Below are positions 33,759-41,811 of a stretch of 64,000 bases of DNA, piece after piece (within the stretch, counting starts at the first letter, position 1; every line of letters begins with the position of its first letter). Source of the DNA: Anaerolineae bacterium (GTDB lineage Bacteria > Chloroflexota > Anaerolineae > Aggregatilineales > Phototrophicaceae); assembly GCA_020849765.1 (NCBI GenBank), contig JADLAY010000003.1:62001-126000 (forward strand), given 5' to 3'. The notes under the pieces are model-generated. The model was not told the origin of the DNA, made no database searches, and worked only from the letters and a program-made list of their open reading frames with translations. The position numbers and the translations under genes are program-made.

Positions 33759-34469
33759 TCAGGGTTCCAGTTCGAGGTAAATGCGTTTGTTGATGCCGCC
33801 CTTGCTCTTGTAATCGGCGATGCGAAGCTGGCCGACTTCGCGCGTGTTGGCGACGTGCGTGCCGCCGTCGGCCTGCAAGTCGAGGTCGACGATTTCGACC
33901 GTGCGTACCTCGGTGATGCCCTCAGGCAGCAGATTGATCTTGGTGCGAATGAGATCCGGGATCTGGAAGGCTTCCTCGCGCGGGAGGATGCGCACGCGCA
34001 GGTCATGCGCCGCCTCGACTTCGGCGTTGATCTTGGCCTCGATCTCGCGTACGAGTTCGCCCTGCATCCGCTCGAACTCGAAATCCATGCGCCCGTTCAA
34101 CGGCTCCATGTTGCCGCCGGTGACACTCGCGCCGTAGTCACGCCAGACGACACCACAGAGGATGTGCATGGCCGTGTGCGTGCGCATCAGCTTGTAGCGG
34201 CGCTCCCAATCGATCGTGCCCTCGATCTGATCGCCGACGGCGGGCAGTTCGTCGCTGTCGAGCACGTGGACGTAGCCGCGCTCCATCTTCGTCAGCGCAT
34301 AGCGGTGGCCATTGGCGACCACTTCGCCCAGGTCGTGCGGTTGGCCACCACCGCCGGGATAGAAGGCCGTTTGATCGAGCACGATTCCCCGCTGCTCCGG
34401 GCGAACCTCGACGACCTGCGCCGTGAATTCGCGTAGATAGCTATCCGTCTGATAGAGCAATTTGGTCAC
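33759..34469 (-). CDS. Alanyl-tRNA editing protein, AlaX family
   Basis: Free-standing editing domain that hydrolyses Ser- or Gly-tRNA(Ala). The 236 residues have the AlaX-M length. An N-terminal FYPGGGGQPHDLG region and the zinc motif HTAMH (His98, His102) are present. The second zinc motif reads QADGGTHVANT (Asp201, His205), where AlaRS has CGGTH, so the usual Cys ligand is Asp. I cannot tell whether this is normal for the subgroup. It overlaps the following GNAT gene by 4 nt. Confidence 0.9.
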   Translation of the reverse strand: MTKLLYQTDSYLREFTAQVVEVRPEQRGIVLDQTAFYPGGGGQPHDLGEVVANGHRYALTKMERGYVHVLDSDELPAVGDQIEGTIDWERRYKLMRTHTAMHILCGVVWRDYGASVTGGNMEPLNGRMDFEFERMQGELVREIEAKINAEVEAAHDLRVRILPREEAFQIPDLIRTKINLLPEGITEVRTVEIVDLDLQADGGTHVANTREVGQLRIADYKSKGGINKRIYLELEP

Positions 34470-34963
34470 GAGGAATCCCCTTTGTTGATCGGCGCGCGCA
34501 TCCGCACCATGACCGCCTCACCACCCATCGCGCGCCAGAAAGCGACGCCATCGGCGTTGAGCGATGCCACGTGCAGTTCGTAGTAAGTTATACCGCGTTC
34601 CTGGAACCATGCCGCCAGCGCTTCGACCAAACGCCTGCCGATGCCCTGTTTGCGGTAGGCCTCGTCGACGTAAATATCGGCCAGGAAGCCGCTCGGCTCT
34701 TGTTCGAACACGTCCGGCACCAGATCGACAATCATGCCGAAGACGAAGCCGACGACTTCCCCACCTGCTTCGGCGACGATCAAGCGCGCATAGGGATCGT
34801 CCAGCTTGTCATACAGGCGACGAGCATAACGGCGAGCGCCATTTTCGACCGCCGACGGCAGCCGCCGATCCAGATCCACGTGGTAGGCGACCAGGCGCGC
34901 CCATAGATAGCCGATGGTGTCGACATCAGCAGCCTGCGCCGGGCGAATTACGATTGAATCCAC
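34466..34963 (-). CDS. GNAT-family N-acetyltransferase
   Basis: About 165 residues from the GTG at 34963, chosen because GGAG lies 5 nt before it; an ATG at 34978 is the alternative. Acetyl-CoA-binding motif A reads DIYVDEAYRKQGIGRRLVEAL, with RKQGIG as the pyrophosphate loop. The late motif YELHVASLNADGVAFWRAMG is also typical. Substrate unknown. It overlaps the preceding GNAT gene by about 16 nt. Confidence 0.85.
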   Translation of the reverse strand: MDSIVIRPAQAADVDTIGYLWARLVAYHVDLDRRLPSAVENGARRYARRLYDKLDDPYARLIVAEAGGEVVGFVFGMIVDLVPDVFEQEPSGFLADIYVDEAYRKQGIGRRLVEALAAWFQERGITYYELHVASLNADGVAFWRAMGGEAVMVRMRAPINKGDSS

Positions 34964-35418
34964 AACCACTCCATCCATCTCGACGATCCGAGAGAACGCC
35001 AGAATGCTTGCTCGATGGCGCTTTGGCGATGCACCTGTACGATCATCTGATCGATGCCATGTTGATTGAACCAGAGCCGCAGCGCTTCCACCAGCGCGCG
35101 TCCCGCCCCAGGGTGATAGTCGTGCAGGTCGAGCGAGAGATCGACAACGGCGCCCAGGCGATCGTGCAGCATCCCCGGCAGCACCTGAACGCGCCCGACG
35201 ATGTAGCCGCAGGGCGTCCCCGCATCCTCGACGACGACCACGGCTACTTCCGCATCGTCCAGCCAGGCAGCGACGACGTGCTCCCATGCTGCTCGCGCAT
35301 GAGGAGCCAGTTGAAGCCGCGCATCTTGCTGGGCCAGCAGCACAGCCTTGTCATACCAAATACCGCTCAAAAGGGGCAGATCATCCGGGTTGGCGAGACG
35401 TGTCGATAGTTGGTTCAT
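34948..35418 (-). CDS. GNAT-family N-acetyltransferase, divergent
   Basis: 156 residues with the GNAT layout: an N-terminal LANPDDLPLLSGIWY, a central strand GYIVGRVQVLPG and the motif A region YHPGAGRALVEALRLWF, where the usual Q/R-x-x-G-x-G/A loop is shortened to HPGAGR. Substrate unknown. It is first in the leftward operon that continues through the second GNAT, AlaX and the TPR genes. Confidence 0.75.
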   Translation of the reverse strand: MNQLSTRLANPDDLPLLSGIWYDKAVLLAQQDARLQLAPHARAAWEHVVAAWLDDAEVAVVVVEDAGTPCGYIVGRVQVLPGMLHDRLGAVVDLSLDLHDYHPGAGRALVEALRLWFNQHGIDQMIVQVHRQSAIEQAFWRSLGSSRWMEWLWIQS

Positions 35419-35510
35419 GCAGGGTTTGGGCTTGACTCAGGCGAAGGATAGCATCGTCGTATGCGCGAATCAAGCGCAGCATCCGTGTCGAAATGGCGTA
35501 GACTGGAAAC

Positions 35511-37802
35511 ATGGCGACTTCAACCCTTCCTCACAGCAACTTGCCGATCTGGATGCGGCGCGCCCTGCGCAAGACGGACTGGGCCGGGCTGATCAGCATT
35601 GCCTTCAGCCTGCTGATCGCGCTGCCGGTGCTGTTCCAGCCGGGCTTGCCACGCACGAACGACAGCGAGCATTACGTCTTCCAGACGGAAAACACCGCCG
35701 CCGCTTTGCAGGAGGGGCGCGGGTATCCGCGCTGGGCGCCGCACGCGCTGGCCGGTTACGGCGCACCGATTCCCAACTATTACCCGCAGGGTGCGGCTTA
35801 CCTGGCTGCCCTGACCGAGATCGTGATCGCGGGCGATCCGGTGGCCGCCGTCCAGATCGTCTATGCGCTGGCCTTGACGCTGGCGGGCGTCACCATGTAC
35901 GCGCTGGTCGCGCGGCGCGCCGGTGCCGCCGCAGGCCTGGTCGCCAATCTGCTTTACAGTTTCAGCCCATACGTCGGGTTGATTGCGCCACACGTCCAGG
36001 GCGACTTGCCCGCCGTCATCTGCCTGTGGCTGCTGCCCGCGCTGCTGTGGAGCCTCGACCGGCTGATGAGCGCGCGCCTGCCGTTCGATTTCGCTATCGT
36101 CAGCCTCGTCAGTGCCGGGTTGATCCTGGTCGACCTGCGCTTTGCTGTGGCCGGTTTCTGCCTCGGCGCGCTGCTGGTCGCCTGGCATGCCGACAGCGCG
36201 GATCGTCAACCAGGACGCTGGCGGACGGCCGCCTGGGCGCTCGGCCTGGGCGTATGTCTATCCGCATTCTTCTGGCTGCCCGCGCTGATTGAGCACAACG
36301 CCGTCCGCTGGGACAATGTGACAACACCCATCCCCGCGCGCCTGGCGCTGACGGAGTTGATTGCGCCGCTGCTGCAGCCTGATCCGTCGGCATTGGTCCC
36401 GTCCGCGCAGTGGACATTGGGCACGCCGCTCGCGCTGTTCAGCTTGCTGGCAGCGGCCCTGCTGCTGTTCCGCCGGGCACGGCTGACGTTCCAGGCGCTC
36501 TTTCTCGTGCTGGGCGCGATTGCGATACTGATTGGCCTGCTGCTCGCGCCGGATCAAACGTGGCTGCTCGGCATCATGACGCTGTGCCTGTCGATCGGGG
36601 CCAGCAGCCTGGCCGAGATCTACGCAGTCGCGGCGATGCGCAGACGCGGCTGGCTGCTCACGCTCTTGTGCACAGTCATCGTCGCCGCAGCCCTGCCAAT
36701 CTGGCTCTACCCGTACCCGAATGAACCATTCGGCAGCGCCGCCCCTGCCGCCCAGGTGGAGTACGAACTCCAGGGTTTCGGCATCGCGGCACTGCCCGCG
36801 GGCGCCCCCCTGCCGACGACGCTGGCGCCCTCTTTGAGCGCCAACCGTGCGCTGATCAATGGCTACCGCACGGGCGACATCATCAAGATCGATACGGTCT
36901 ATCTCAATTCGAGCGTGCAGGTCGGCTTTCTGGAGCACACCTCGCACAGCGACCGGCTGCAAGTGCAGACTTTCGCGCCGACACAGTTCACCATGATGAC
37001 GGCCTATTTCCCCGGCTGGACGGCGAGCGCCAACAGCGGCGGTGTCCATCTGAGCCAGGACGCGGACACCGGATTGATTTCGATCGCGTTCGATCAGGCG
37101 GCGACGACCGAATTGACGATCGGGCTGGGGCCAACGCCGATCAGGACGATCGCGTGGATCGTGAGTTGGGCAGCGCTGGGCGCCATCGGCCTGATCACCC
37201 GCACCCGCATGCGCCATCACGCGCCATTCCTGGCGGATTATTCACTGCTGCGCCTGCCGGAGACGCGCGCCGTCAGCCTGCTGTTCGTCCTCGTCGCAGC
37301 GACAGCCCTGCTGGCGTCGGCGGGTGCGCTCAATGGTTTACGGGCGGCACCGGGCAGCATGTTGGATGGCAGCACGACGGTGCGGGCGCGCACGGATTCC
37401 GGGCTGGAGATGCTGTCTTACCGGGTCGACGAGGCGACCGCTCGCCCTGGCGACCGGCTGAGGGTGACCCTCTACTGGCGTGCGGTGCGCTTCCTGACCG
37501 AAAACTACCGAACACGCATCAGCCTGGTCGACCCGGCCACGGGCACCATCCTGGCCACCAGCGACCTGCGCAACCCCGGTAACTATCCCACGCGGCGCTG
37601 GCTGACGGCGCGCATCATCCGCGATGCCTACGAAATCAACCTGCCGCGGGATGTGAGCGCGCGCGAGGCCGTCGTTCAAGTCGAAGCCTTCATATGCGAT
37701 GCAGGCTGTGACCCAGCGCGGAGGCTGACCTTCTTCGACAACACGGGCGCGACGGTCGGCCAGGCATTCGATCTTCCGCTGCGGGTCTCTATCGCACCAT
37801 AG
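35511..37802 (+). CDS. Large polytopic membrane protein, GT-C glycosyltransferase-like
   Basis: 763 residues. About ten transmembrane segments fill residues 25-400. A soluble beta-rich region (about 400-560), two more membrane segments (about 545-565 and 600-620) and a C-terminal domain (RPGDRLRVTLYWRAVRF) follow. The first external loop has TNDSEHYVFQTENTA, with an acidic motif where GT-C enzymes carry catalytic Asp/Glu. This family is common in Chloroflexota and is thought to transfer lipid-linked sugars, but activity is not shown by sequence. First gene of a rightward operon ending with rsmD. Confidence 0.75.
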   Translation: MATSTLPHSNLPIWMRRALRKTDWAGLISIAFSLLIALPVLFQPGLPRTNDSEHYVFQTENTAAALQEGRGYPRWAPHALAGYGAPIPNYYPQGAAYLAALTEIVIAGDPVAAVQIVYALALTLAGVTMYALVARRAGAAAGLVANLLYSFSPYVGLIAPHVQGDLPAVICLWLLPALLWSLDRLMSARLPFDFAIVSLVSAGLILVDLRFAVAGFCLGALLVAWHADSADRQPGRWRTAAWALGLGVCLSAFFWLPALIEHNAVRWDNVTTPIPARLALTELIAPLLQPDPSALVPSAQWTLGTPLALFSLLAAALLLFRRARLTFQALFLVLGAIAILIGLLLAPDQTWLLGIMTLCLSIGASSLAEIYAVAAMRRRGWLLTLLCTVIVAAALPIWLYPYPNEPFGSAAPAAQVEYELQGFGIAALPAGAPLPTTLAPSLSANRALINGYRTGDIIKIDTVYLNSSVQVGFLEHTSHSDRLQVQTFAPTQFTMMTAYFPGWTASANSGGVHLSQDADTGLISIAFDQAATTELTIGLGPTPIRTIAWIVSWAALGAIGLITRTRMRHHAPFLADYSLLRLPETRAVSLLFVLVAATALLASAGALNGLRAAPGSMLDGSTTVRARTDSGLEMLSYRVDEATARPGDRLRVTLYWRAVRFLTENYRTRISLVDPATGTILATSDLRNPGNYPTRRWLTARIIRDAYEINLPRDVSAREAVVQVEAFICDAGCDPARRLTFFDNTGATVGQAFDLPLRVSIAP

Positions 37803-37855
37803 GCACAAGATCGTTATAATGTCGCGGTTCGTGCCATCAAGAAGGACAAAACGTA

Positions 37856-38152
37856 GTGGAAGACCAATACGCCGCACAACTCGGGCAAGCGTGGGCACTC
37901 CTGCGCCAGGGCAATGCTGCCAACGCCGCCAGTGAATTCGAGCAGATTCTGAAATCAGCGCCCAATCACATCGACGCGCTGTACGGACTGGGCCTGACCC
38001 GCGCGGCTCAGGGCCAGACTCAATCGGCGGAGACGACTTTCCAGCAGTGCCTGGAGCTGGTCGAAAAAGAACGCGCCGCCGGGTTCAACGACCGCTGGGA
38101 AATGCTCCAACGCATGCTCAAGCAGCGCATCAAAGAGACGAAATCCGCCTGA
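37856..38152 (+). CDS. Small TPR protein
   Basis: 98 residues from a GTG start with AAGGA upstream. Two TPR units are visible (GQAWALLRQGNAANAASEFE, DALYGLGLTRAAQGQTQSAE). It is soluble, with no signal. A perfect -10 TATAAT (37815-37820) lies 35 nt before the start, without a good -35. Confidence 0.8.
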   Translation: MEDQYAAQLGQAWALLRQGNAANAASEFEQILKSAPNHIDALYGLGLTRAAQGQTQSAETTFQQCLELVEKERAAGFNDRWEMLQRMLKQRIKETKSA

Positions 38153-38159
38153 TCGAGCG

Positions 38160-39146
38160 ATGGACAAGCGAGAGCGCCTGGAACGGACGATTGCCGGGGA
38201 GCCGACCGACCGCGCGCCGGTTGCGTTGTGGCGACACTACCCCGGTGACGACGTGCGCGCTGCCGATCTCGCACAGAGCATTGCGGAAGACCAAACGACT
38301 TTCGACTGGGATATCGCCGGCGTGATGCCGGGATCGACGTATCAAGTGATCGATTACGGCATTCACGAGCACTGGCAGGGCACAGCAACGGGCGAACGCG
38401 AGATCACGCGCCACAGCGTCACACGCTCGCTTGACTGGACGGAGCTGCGCAGTCTCGACCCGATGCGCGGCGCACATGGCCGTCAGATCGAGTGCATCCG
38501 GTTGCTCGGCACGATGCTGGCGGATACGCCACTGCTGCTGACCGTCTACAGCCCGCTGGCGCAGGCAGAAATGCTGGCCGGGCGCGATTTGCTCGTGCGC
38601 CATCTGCGCACCCAGAGCGACCGATTGAAGAGTGGGCTGAATGTGTTGACGGAGAATCTGCAGCGCTTCATCGAAAGCCTGCGCAAACTGCCGCTGGCCG
38701 GTATTTGCTACGTGATCCAGCATGCCGATTTCGACGTGTTGGCCGAGGATGAATATGCCGCGGTCGGCCTCCCGTACGATCGGCAAGTTCTGACGGCACT
38801 GCCGGGGCGCTGGTGGCTCAACACCATCCGCGCCGAAGGGCTGGCTCCCATGCTGCGCCTGTTGAGCAGCCTTCCGGCCCAGGCCATGCAGTGGCGCGAC
38901 CGCGACGGTGAGCCGGATATCGCCCTTGGCAAGTCGTTTTGCATGGGCGCGGTCTGCGGTGGGCTGTCGAGCATTGGCGATCTGTACCAGGGCACGCCGA
39001 CGAGCGTACGCGATGCGGCGCGCGAGTCACTCCAGCACGTCAACCAGCGGCGCTTGATCCTCTCAACCGGCAGCCCGATGCTGCTGGCGACGCCGCGCTC
39101 GAACATTCGCGCCCTGCGCGCTGTCGTCGAACCTGCGAGCGTGTGA
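38160..39146 (+). CDS. UROD/MtaA-like superfamily protein
   Basis: 328 residues resembling the uroporphyrinogen decarboxylase/methylcobamide:CoM methyltransferase fold. The N-terminus RERLERTIAGEPTDRAPVALWRHY has the family-typical 'TDR-P' segment. Later motifs such as LLTVYSPLAQAEMLAG fit the superfamily. The usual arginine-rich HemE motifs are not seen, so it is unlikely to be the heme enzyme. Its substrate is unknown. It lies 7 nt after the TPR gene and 1 nt before rsmD. Confidence 0.7.
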   Translation: MDKRERLERTIAGEPTDRAPVALWRHYPGDDVRAADLAQSIAEDQTTFDWDIAGVMPGSTYQVIDYGIHEHWQGTATGEREITRHSVTRSLDWTELRSLDPMRGAHGRQIECIRLLGTMLADTPLLLTVYSPLAQAEMLAGRDLLVRHLRTQSDRLKSGLNVLTENLQRFIESLRKLPLAGICYVIQHADFDVLAEDEYAAVGLPYDRQVLTALPGRWWLNTIRAEGLAPMLRLLSSLPAQAMQWRDRDGEPDIALGKSFCMGAVCGGLSSIGDLYQGTPTSVRDAARESLQHVNQRRLILSTGSPMLLATPRSNIRALRAVVEPASV

Positions 39147-39147
39147 C

Positions 39148-39726
39148 ATGTCAATTCGCGTCATTGCCGGCAGCGCCAAAGGCAAACAGCTCAAACTCGT
39201 CCCCGGCGACAGCACGCGCCCGATCATGGATCGCGTCAAGGAGTCGCTCTTCAACATCATTGGCCGTGACATCTTCGACGCGACCTTCTGCGACCTGTTC
39301 GCGGGCACCGGCAGCGTCGGCATCGAGGCGCTGAGCCGGGGCGCGCAGCACGCCTGGTTTTACGATCTCGACCGCAAGGCTATCGAGACCATTGGGGCGA
39401 ATCTCAAACTGACGCGCCTGGCCGAAAAAGCCAGCGTGCGCCGCGCGGATGCCTTCGCGCTGCTCAAGCAGCCCCCAGCCGCGCAGTTCAGCATCGTCTA
39501 CGTCGCGCCGCCGCAGTACAAGAACATGTGGTCGCGCACGCTGCAAGCGCTGGACGAGGAAGCGATGTGGACGCCTGAAGGCACGGTCGTCATCGCGCAG
39601 ATCGACCCCAACGAAAACCAAGAACTGGCGCTCAAGCGGCTGCATCTGTACGACGAGCGCAAGTATGGCAATACGCTGCTGCTGTTCTACGAGGTCAAGC
39701 CACAGGCCGAGGGCGAGGACACCTAA
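39148..39726 (+). CDS. rsmD: 16S rRNA (guanine-966-N2)-methyltransferase, RsmD family
   Basis: 192-residue SAM-dependent methyltransferase. The start RVIAGSAKGKQLKLVPG and TRPIMDRVKESLFNI are diagnostic of RsmD. SAM motif I is DLFAGTGSVGIEALSRGA. The catalytic motif IV, normally DPP(F/Y), reads VAPPQY (Ala120-Tyr124), so the usual Asp is Ala. It overlaps the convergent cca gene by 4 nt. Confidence 0.9.
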   Translation: MSIRVIAGSAKGKQLKLVPGDSTRPIMDRVKESLFNIIGRDIFDATFCDLFAGTGSVGIEALSRGAQHAWFYDLDRKAIETIGANLKLTRLAEKASVRRADAFALLKQPPAAQFSIVYVAPPQYKNMWSRTLQALDEEAMWTPEGTVVIAQIDPNENQELALKRLHLYDERKYGNTLLLFYEVKPQAEGEDT

Positions 39727-41126
39727 GTCTCCTGCGCCTCCAGCGTGGCGCGGGCCAGAGCCCGCGCCTCTTCCACCGTTCTCACCGTGCCAACGACCTG
39801 CCCCTCGCGGATCGCGTCAAGCAGTTTGCCGACGATGGGGCCGGGCTTGAGTGCGAACGTCTTGATCAGAACGTTGCCGTCGACGAGTACCGGCGGCTCG
39901 ACCACTTCTTCATAGCGCTCAAAATAGGCTTCCAGGCGCGCGCGTGCGATTTCGATGCGCTGAATCCAGGCGTCCTGATTGATCTCGACGCCGGTTTCGG
40001 CCAGATAAGCCGCGAGGTCGAGCAGCACCAGGTCGACGCCCGCCGCGCCCAGACGACGCCAGTAGCGATGCAGGGCCAACACCGAGAGATCATCATCGCG
40101 AGCGCCGAAATGGCGCCAGATCAGGCTGAGGCGGTCGCGCTCACGATTGCTCAGCGGCATGAGCAGCGCCCGATTCTCGGCGGCTTCCTGGCTGTCGGCG
40201 TCCAGGAGCAGAACGGCAAACGTCAGCAGCGCCAGGTGAGAGCGGTCGTCGGCCCAGCGCTCGCTCATGTGCGCCTGAAGCTGCGCACGATAGCGATCCA
40301 GGCCCATGACGAGCATCCCCAGGCTGAAACGGGCGGCGGTTTCGTCGGTGCGCTGCGGGCTGATCGTCTGGAAGATGTCGCTCAGACGCTCAATCGTCAT
40401 CAGCATCTGCTCCCATGCGCCGCGCGCCTGCCCCCGCCCGACTTCCGGGATCACTACTTTGAGTAAGCCGAGCACATCCGCCACTTTGAGGGCAGCCGCG
40501 GCGCGGGGCAGATTCAGGAGGCGGAAGAACTCGTCGCGCACGCGCTCCGGCGAGGTCTGCGCCATGCGCGGCCCCTGCTGGCGCACCTCGGCCAGCGTCG
40601 CCGGTTCCATGCGCAGGCCGAACTGCGCGCTCTGGCGCACGGCACGCAGCGCCCGCACCGGATCATCCGCGATGGCGCCGGGTTTGCATTGGCGCAGGAC
40701 TTTGCCGCGCACATCCTGCGCACCGTTGGTCGGGTCGATCAGTCGCTGCGGATCGTCGAGCAGGTTGACGGCCATGGCGTTGATGGTGAAATCGCGGTCG
40801 GTCAGGTCGGCAGTCAGGTCGGCACCGCGAAAGCGCGCCACGTCGATGACCAGACTCCCCTCCGGCCTGTCGAGCAGGGCGCGCCCCACCCCCCGCTCGG
40901 CATCCAGCGGATAGAAAGCGCCGCCGAGCTTGTTCGCGATGCGCCGGGCCAGCTTCAGGCCGTCGTCCGGCGTCGCCAGATCCAGATCTTTGAGCGGACG
41001 GCGCAGCATGGCATCACGCACCGCACCGCCGACGACGTAGGCCGGGATGTTCAGCTCGGCGATCTGCTCGAACAGATCGAGCGCATCATCCGGCCAGGCA
41101 AGCGGGAACGGCGCGGCCTCACTCAT
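39723..41126 (-). CDS. CCA tRNA nucleotidyltransferase / poly(A) polymerase family
   Basis: 467 residues of the class II nucleotidyltransferase family, which adds or repairs the CCA end of tRNAs. Visible are VVGGAVRDAML, the catalytic DLDLAT, the RFRGADLT-ADLTDRDFTINAMA region and the ADDPVRALRAVR motif of the neck. No clear HD phosphohydrolase motif is seen in the C-terminal half. CCA-adding versus A-adding specificity cannot be read by eye. Both tRNAs in this window lack an encoded CCA, which fits a need for the enzyme. It overlaps hpt by 8 nt. Confidence 0.9.
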   Translation of the reverse strand: MSEAAPFPLAWPDDALDLFEQIAELNIPAYVVGGAVRDAMLRRPLKDLDLATPDDGLKLARRIANKLGGAFYPLDAERGVGRALLDRPEGSLVIDVARFRGADLTADLTDRDFTINAMAVNLLDDPQRLIDPTNGAQDVRGKVLRQCKPGAIADDPVRALRAVRQSAQFGLRMEPATLAEVRQQGPRMAQTSPERVRDEFFRLLNLPRAAAALKVADVLGLLKVVIPEVGRGQARGAWEQMLMTIERLSDIFQTISPQRTDETAARFSLGMLVMGLDRYRAQLQAHMSERWADDRSHLALLTFAVLLLDADSQEAAENRALLMPLSNRERDRLSLIWRHFGARDDDLSVLALHRYWRRLGAAGVDLVLLDLAAYLAETGVEINQDAWIQRIEIARARLEAYFERYEEVVEPPVLVDGNVLIKTFALKPGPIVGKLLDAIREGQVVGTVRTVEEARALARATLEAQET

Positions 41127-41679
41127 TCAGGACCACCCCGGGCTTGACGACGCCGACGAAGGGCAAATTGCGAAACTTCTCGTCCAGATCCAGCCCATAG
41201 CCGAAAACGAACTTGTCTTCGATGGCGAAGCCGATGTAATCAATCGGGATGTCGATCGTGCGCCGTGAAGGCTTATCGAGCAGGGTGCAGAGTTTGACGC
41301 TGGCGGGGTCGCGCGCGGCCAGCATATCCATGACGAATTTGAGCGTATGCCCGCTGTCGATGATGTCCTCGACGATCAGCAGGTGCTTGCCGCTGACCTG
41401 TTCCGACAGATCCATGACGATGCGCACGTCCCCGGTCGAAGCCCGCGCGCCGCGCCCGTAGGCGCTGACAGCCAGGAAATCGATCTCGTGCGGAATGTTG
41501 ATGTGGCGCATCAGGTCGGTCAGGAACATGACACCGCCCTTCAAGATGCAGATGAGCATCAAGTGTCCGGTGTCTTTGTAATCGCGGGTAATCTCAGCGC
41601 CTAATTCGGCCACGCGGGCCTGTAAACGAATTTCATCGATCAAGACCTCTTGCAAGTATGGTTCATAGGCTGGGCGCAT
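41119..41679 (-). CDS. hpt: Hypoxanthine phosphoribosyltransferase
   Basis: Salvages hypoxanthine/guanine to IMP/GMP using PRPP. The start at 41679 is chosen because AAGGAG lies 9 nt upstream and the protein then has the family length of 186 residues. The PRPP loop reads LLIVEDIIDSGHTL. ICILKGGVMFLTDLMRHI and AYGRGARASTGDVRIVMDL are also typical. Its end overlaps the start of the CCA-enzyme gene. Confidence 0.94.
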   Translation of the reverse strand: MRPAYEPYLQEVLIDEIRLQARVAELGAEITRDYKDTGHLMLICILKGGVMFLTDLMRHINIPHEIDFLAVSAYGRGARASTGDVRIVMDLSEQVSGKHLLIVEDIIDSGHTLKFVMDMLAARDPASVKLCTLLDKPSRRTIDIPIDYIGFAIEDKFVFGYGLDLDEKFRNLPFVGVVKPGVVLNE

Positions 41680-41811
41680 GTTCGAGGCTCCTTCACGCGA
41701 GATATGGCGCATTATACCCATATCAGGGCTGGAATCTGCCATCCTCCGAGGGATGGACAAGGGGGAGTAAAATGTGTAAGGAAGTCTTTAAGCTGTTCGA
41801 GAGTTAAGGTC

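Noticed and set aside
34979..35287. N-terminal extension of the GNAT gene ending at 34466
   Set aside because: The frame is open upstream but lies entirely within the preceding GNAT gene and has low-complexity Arg-rich composition.
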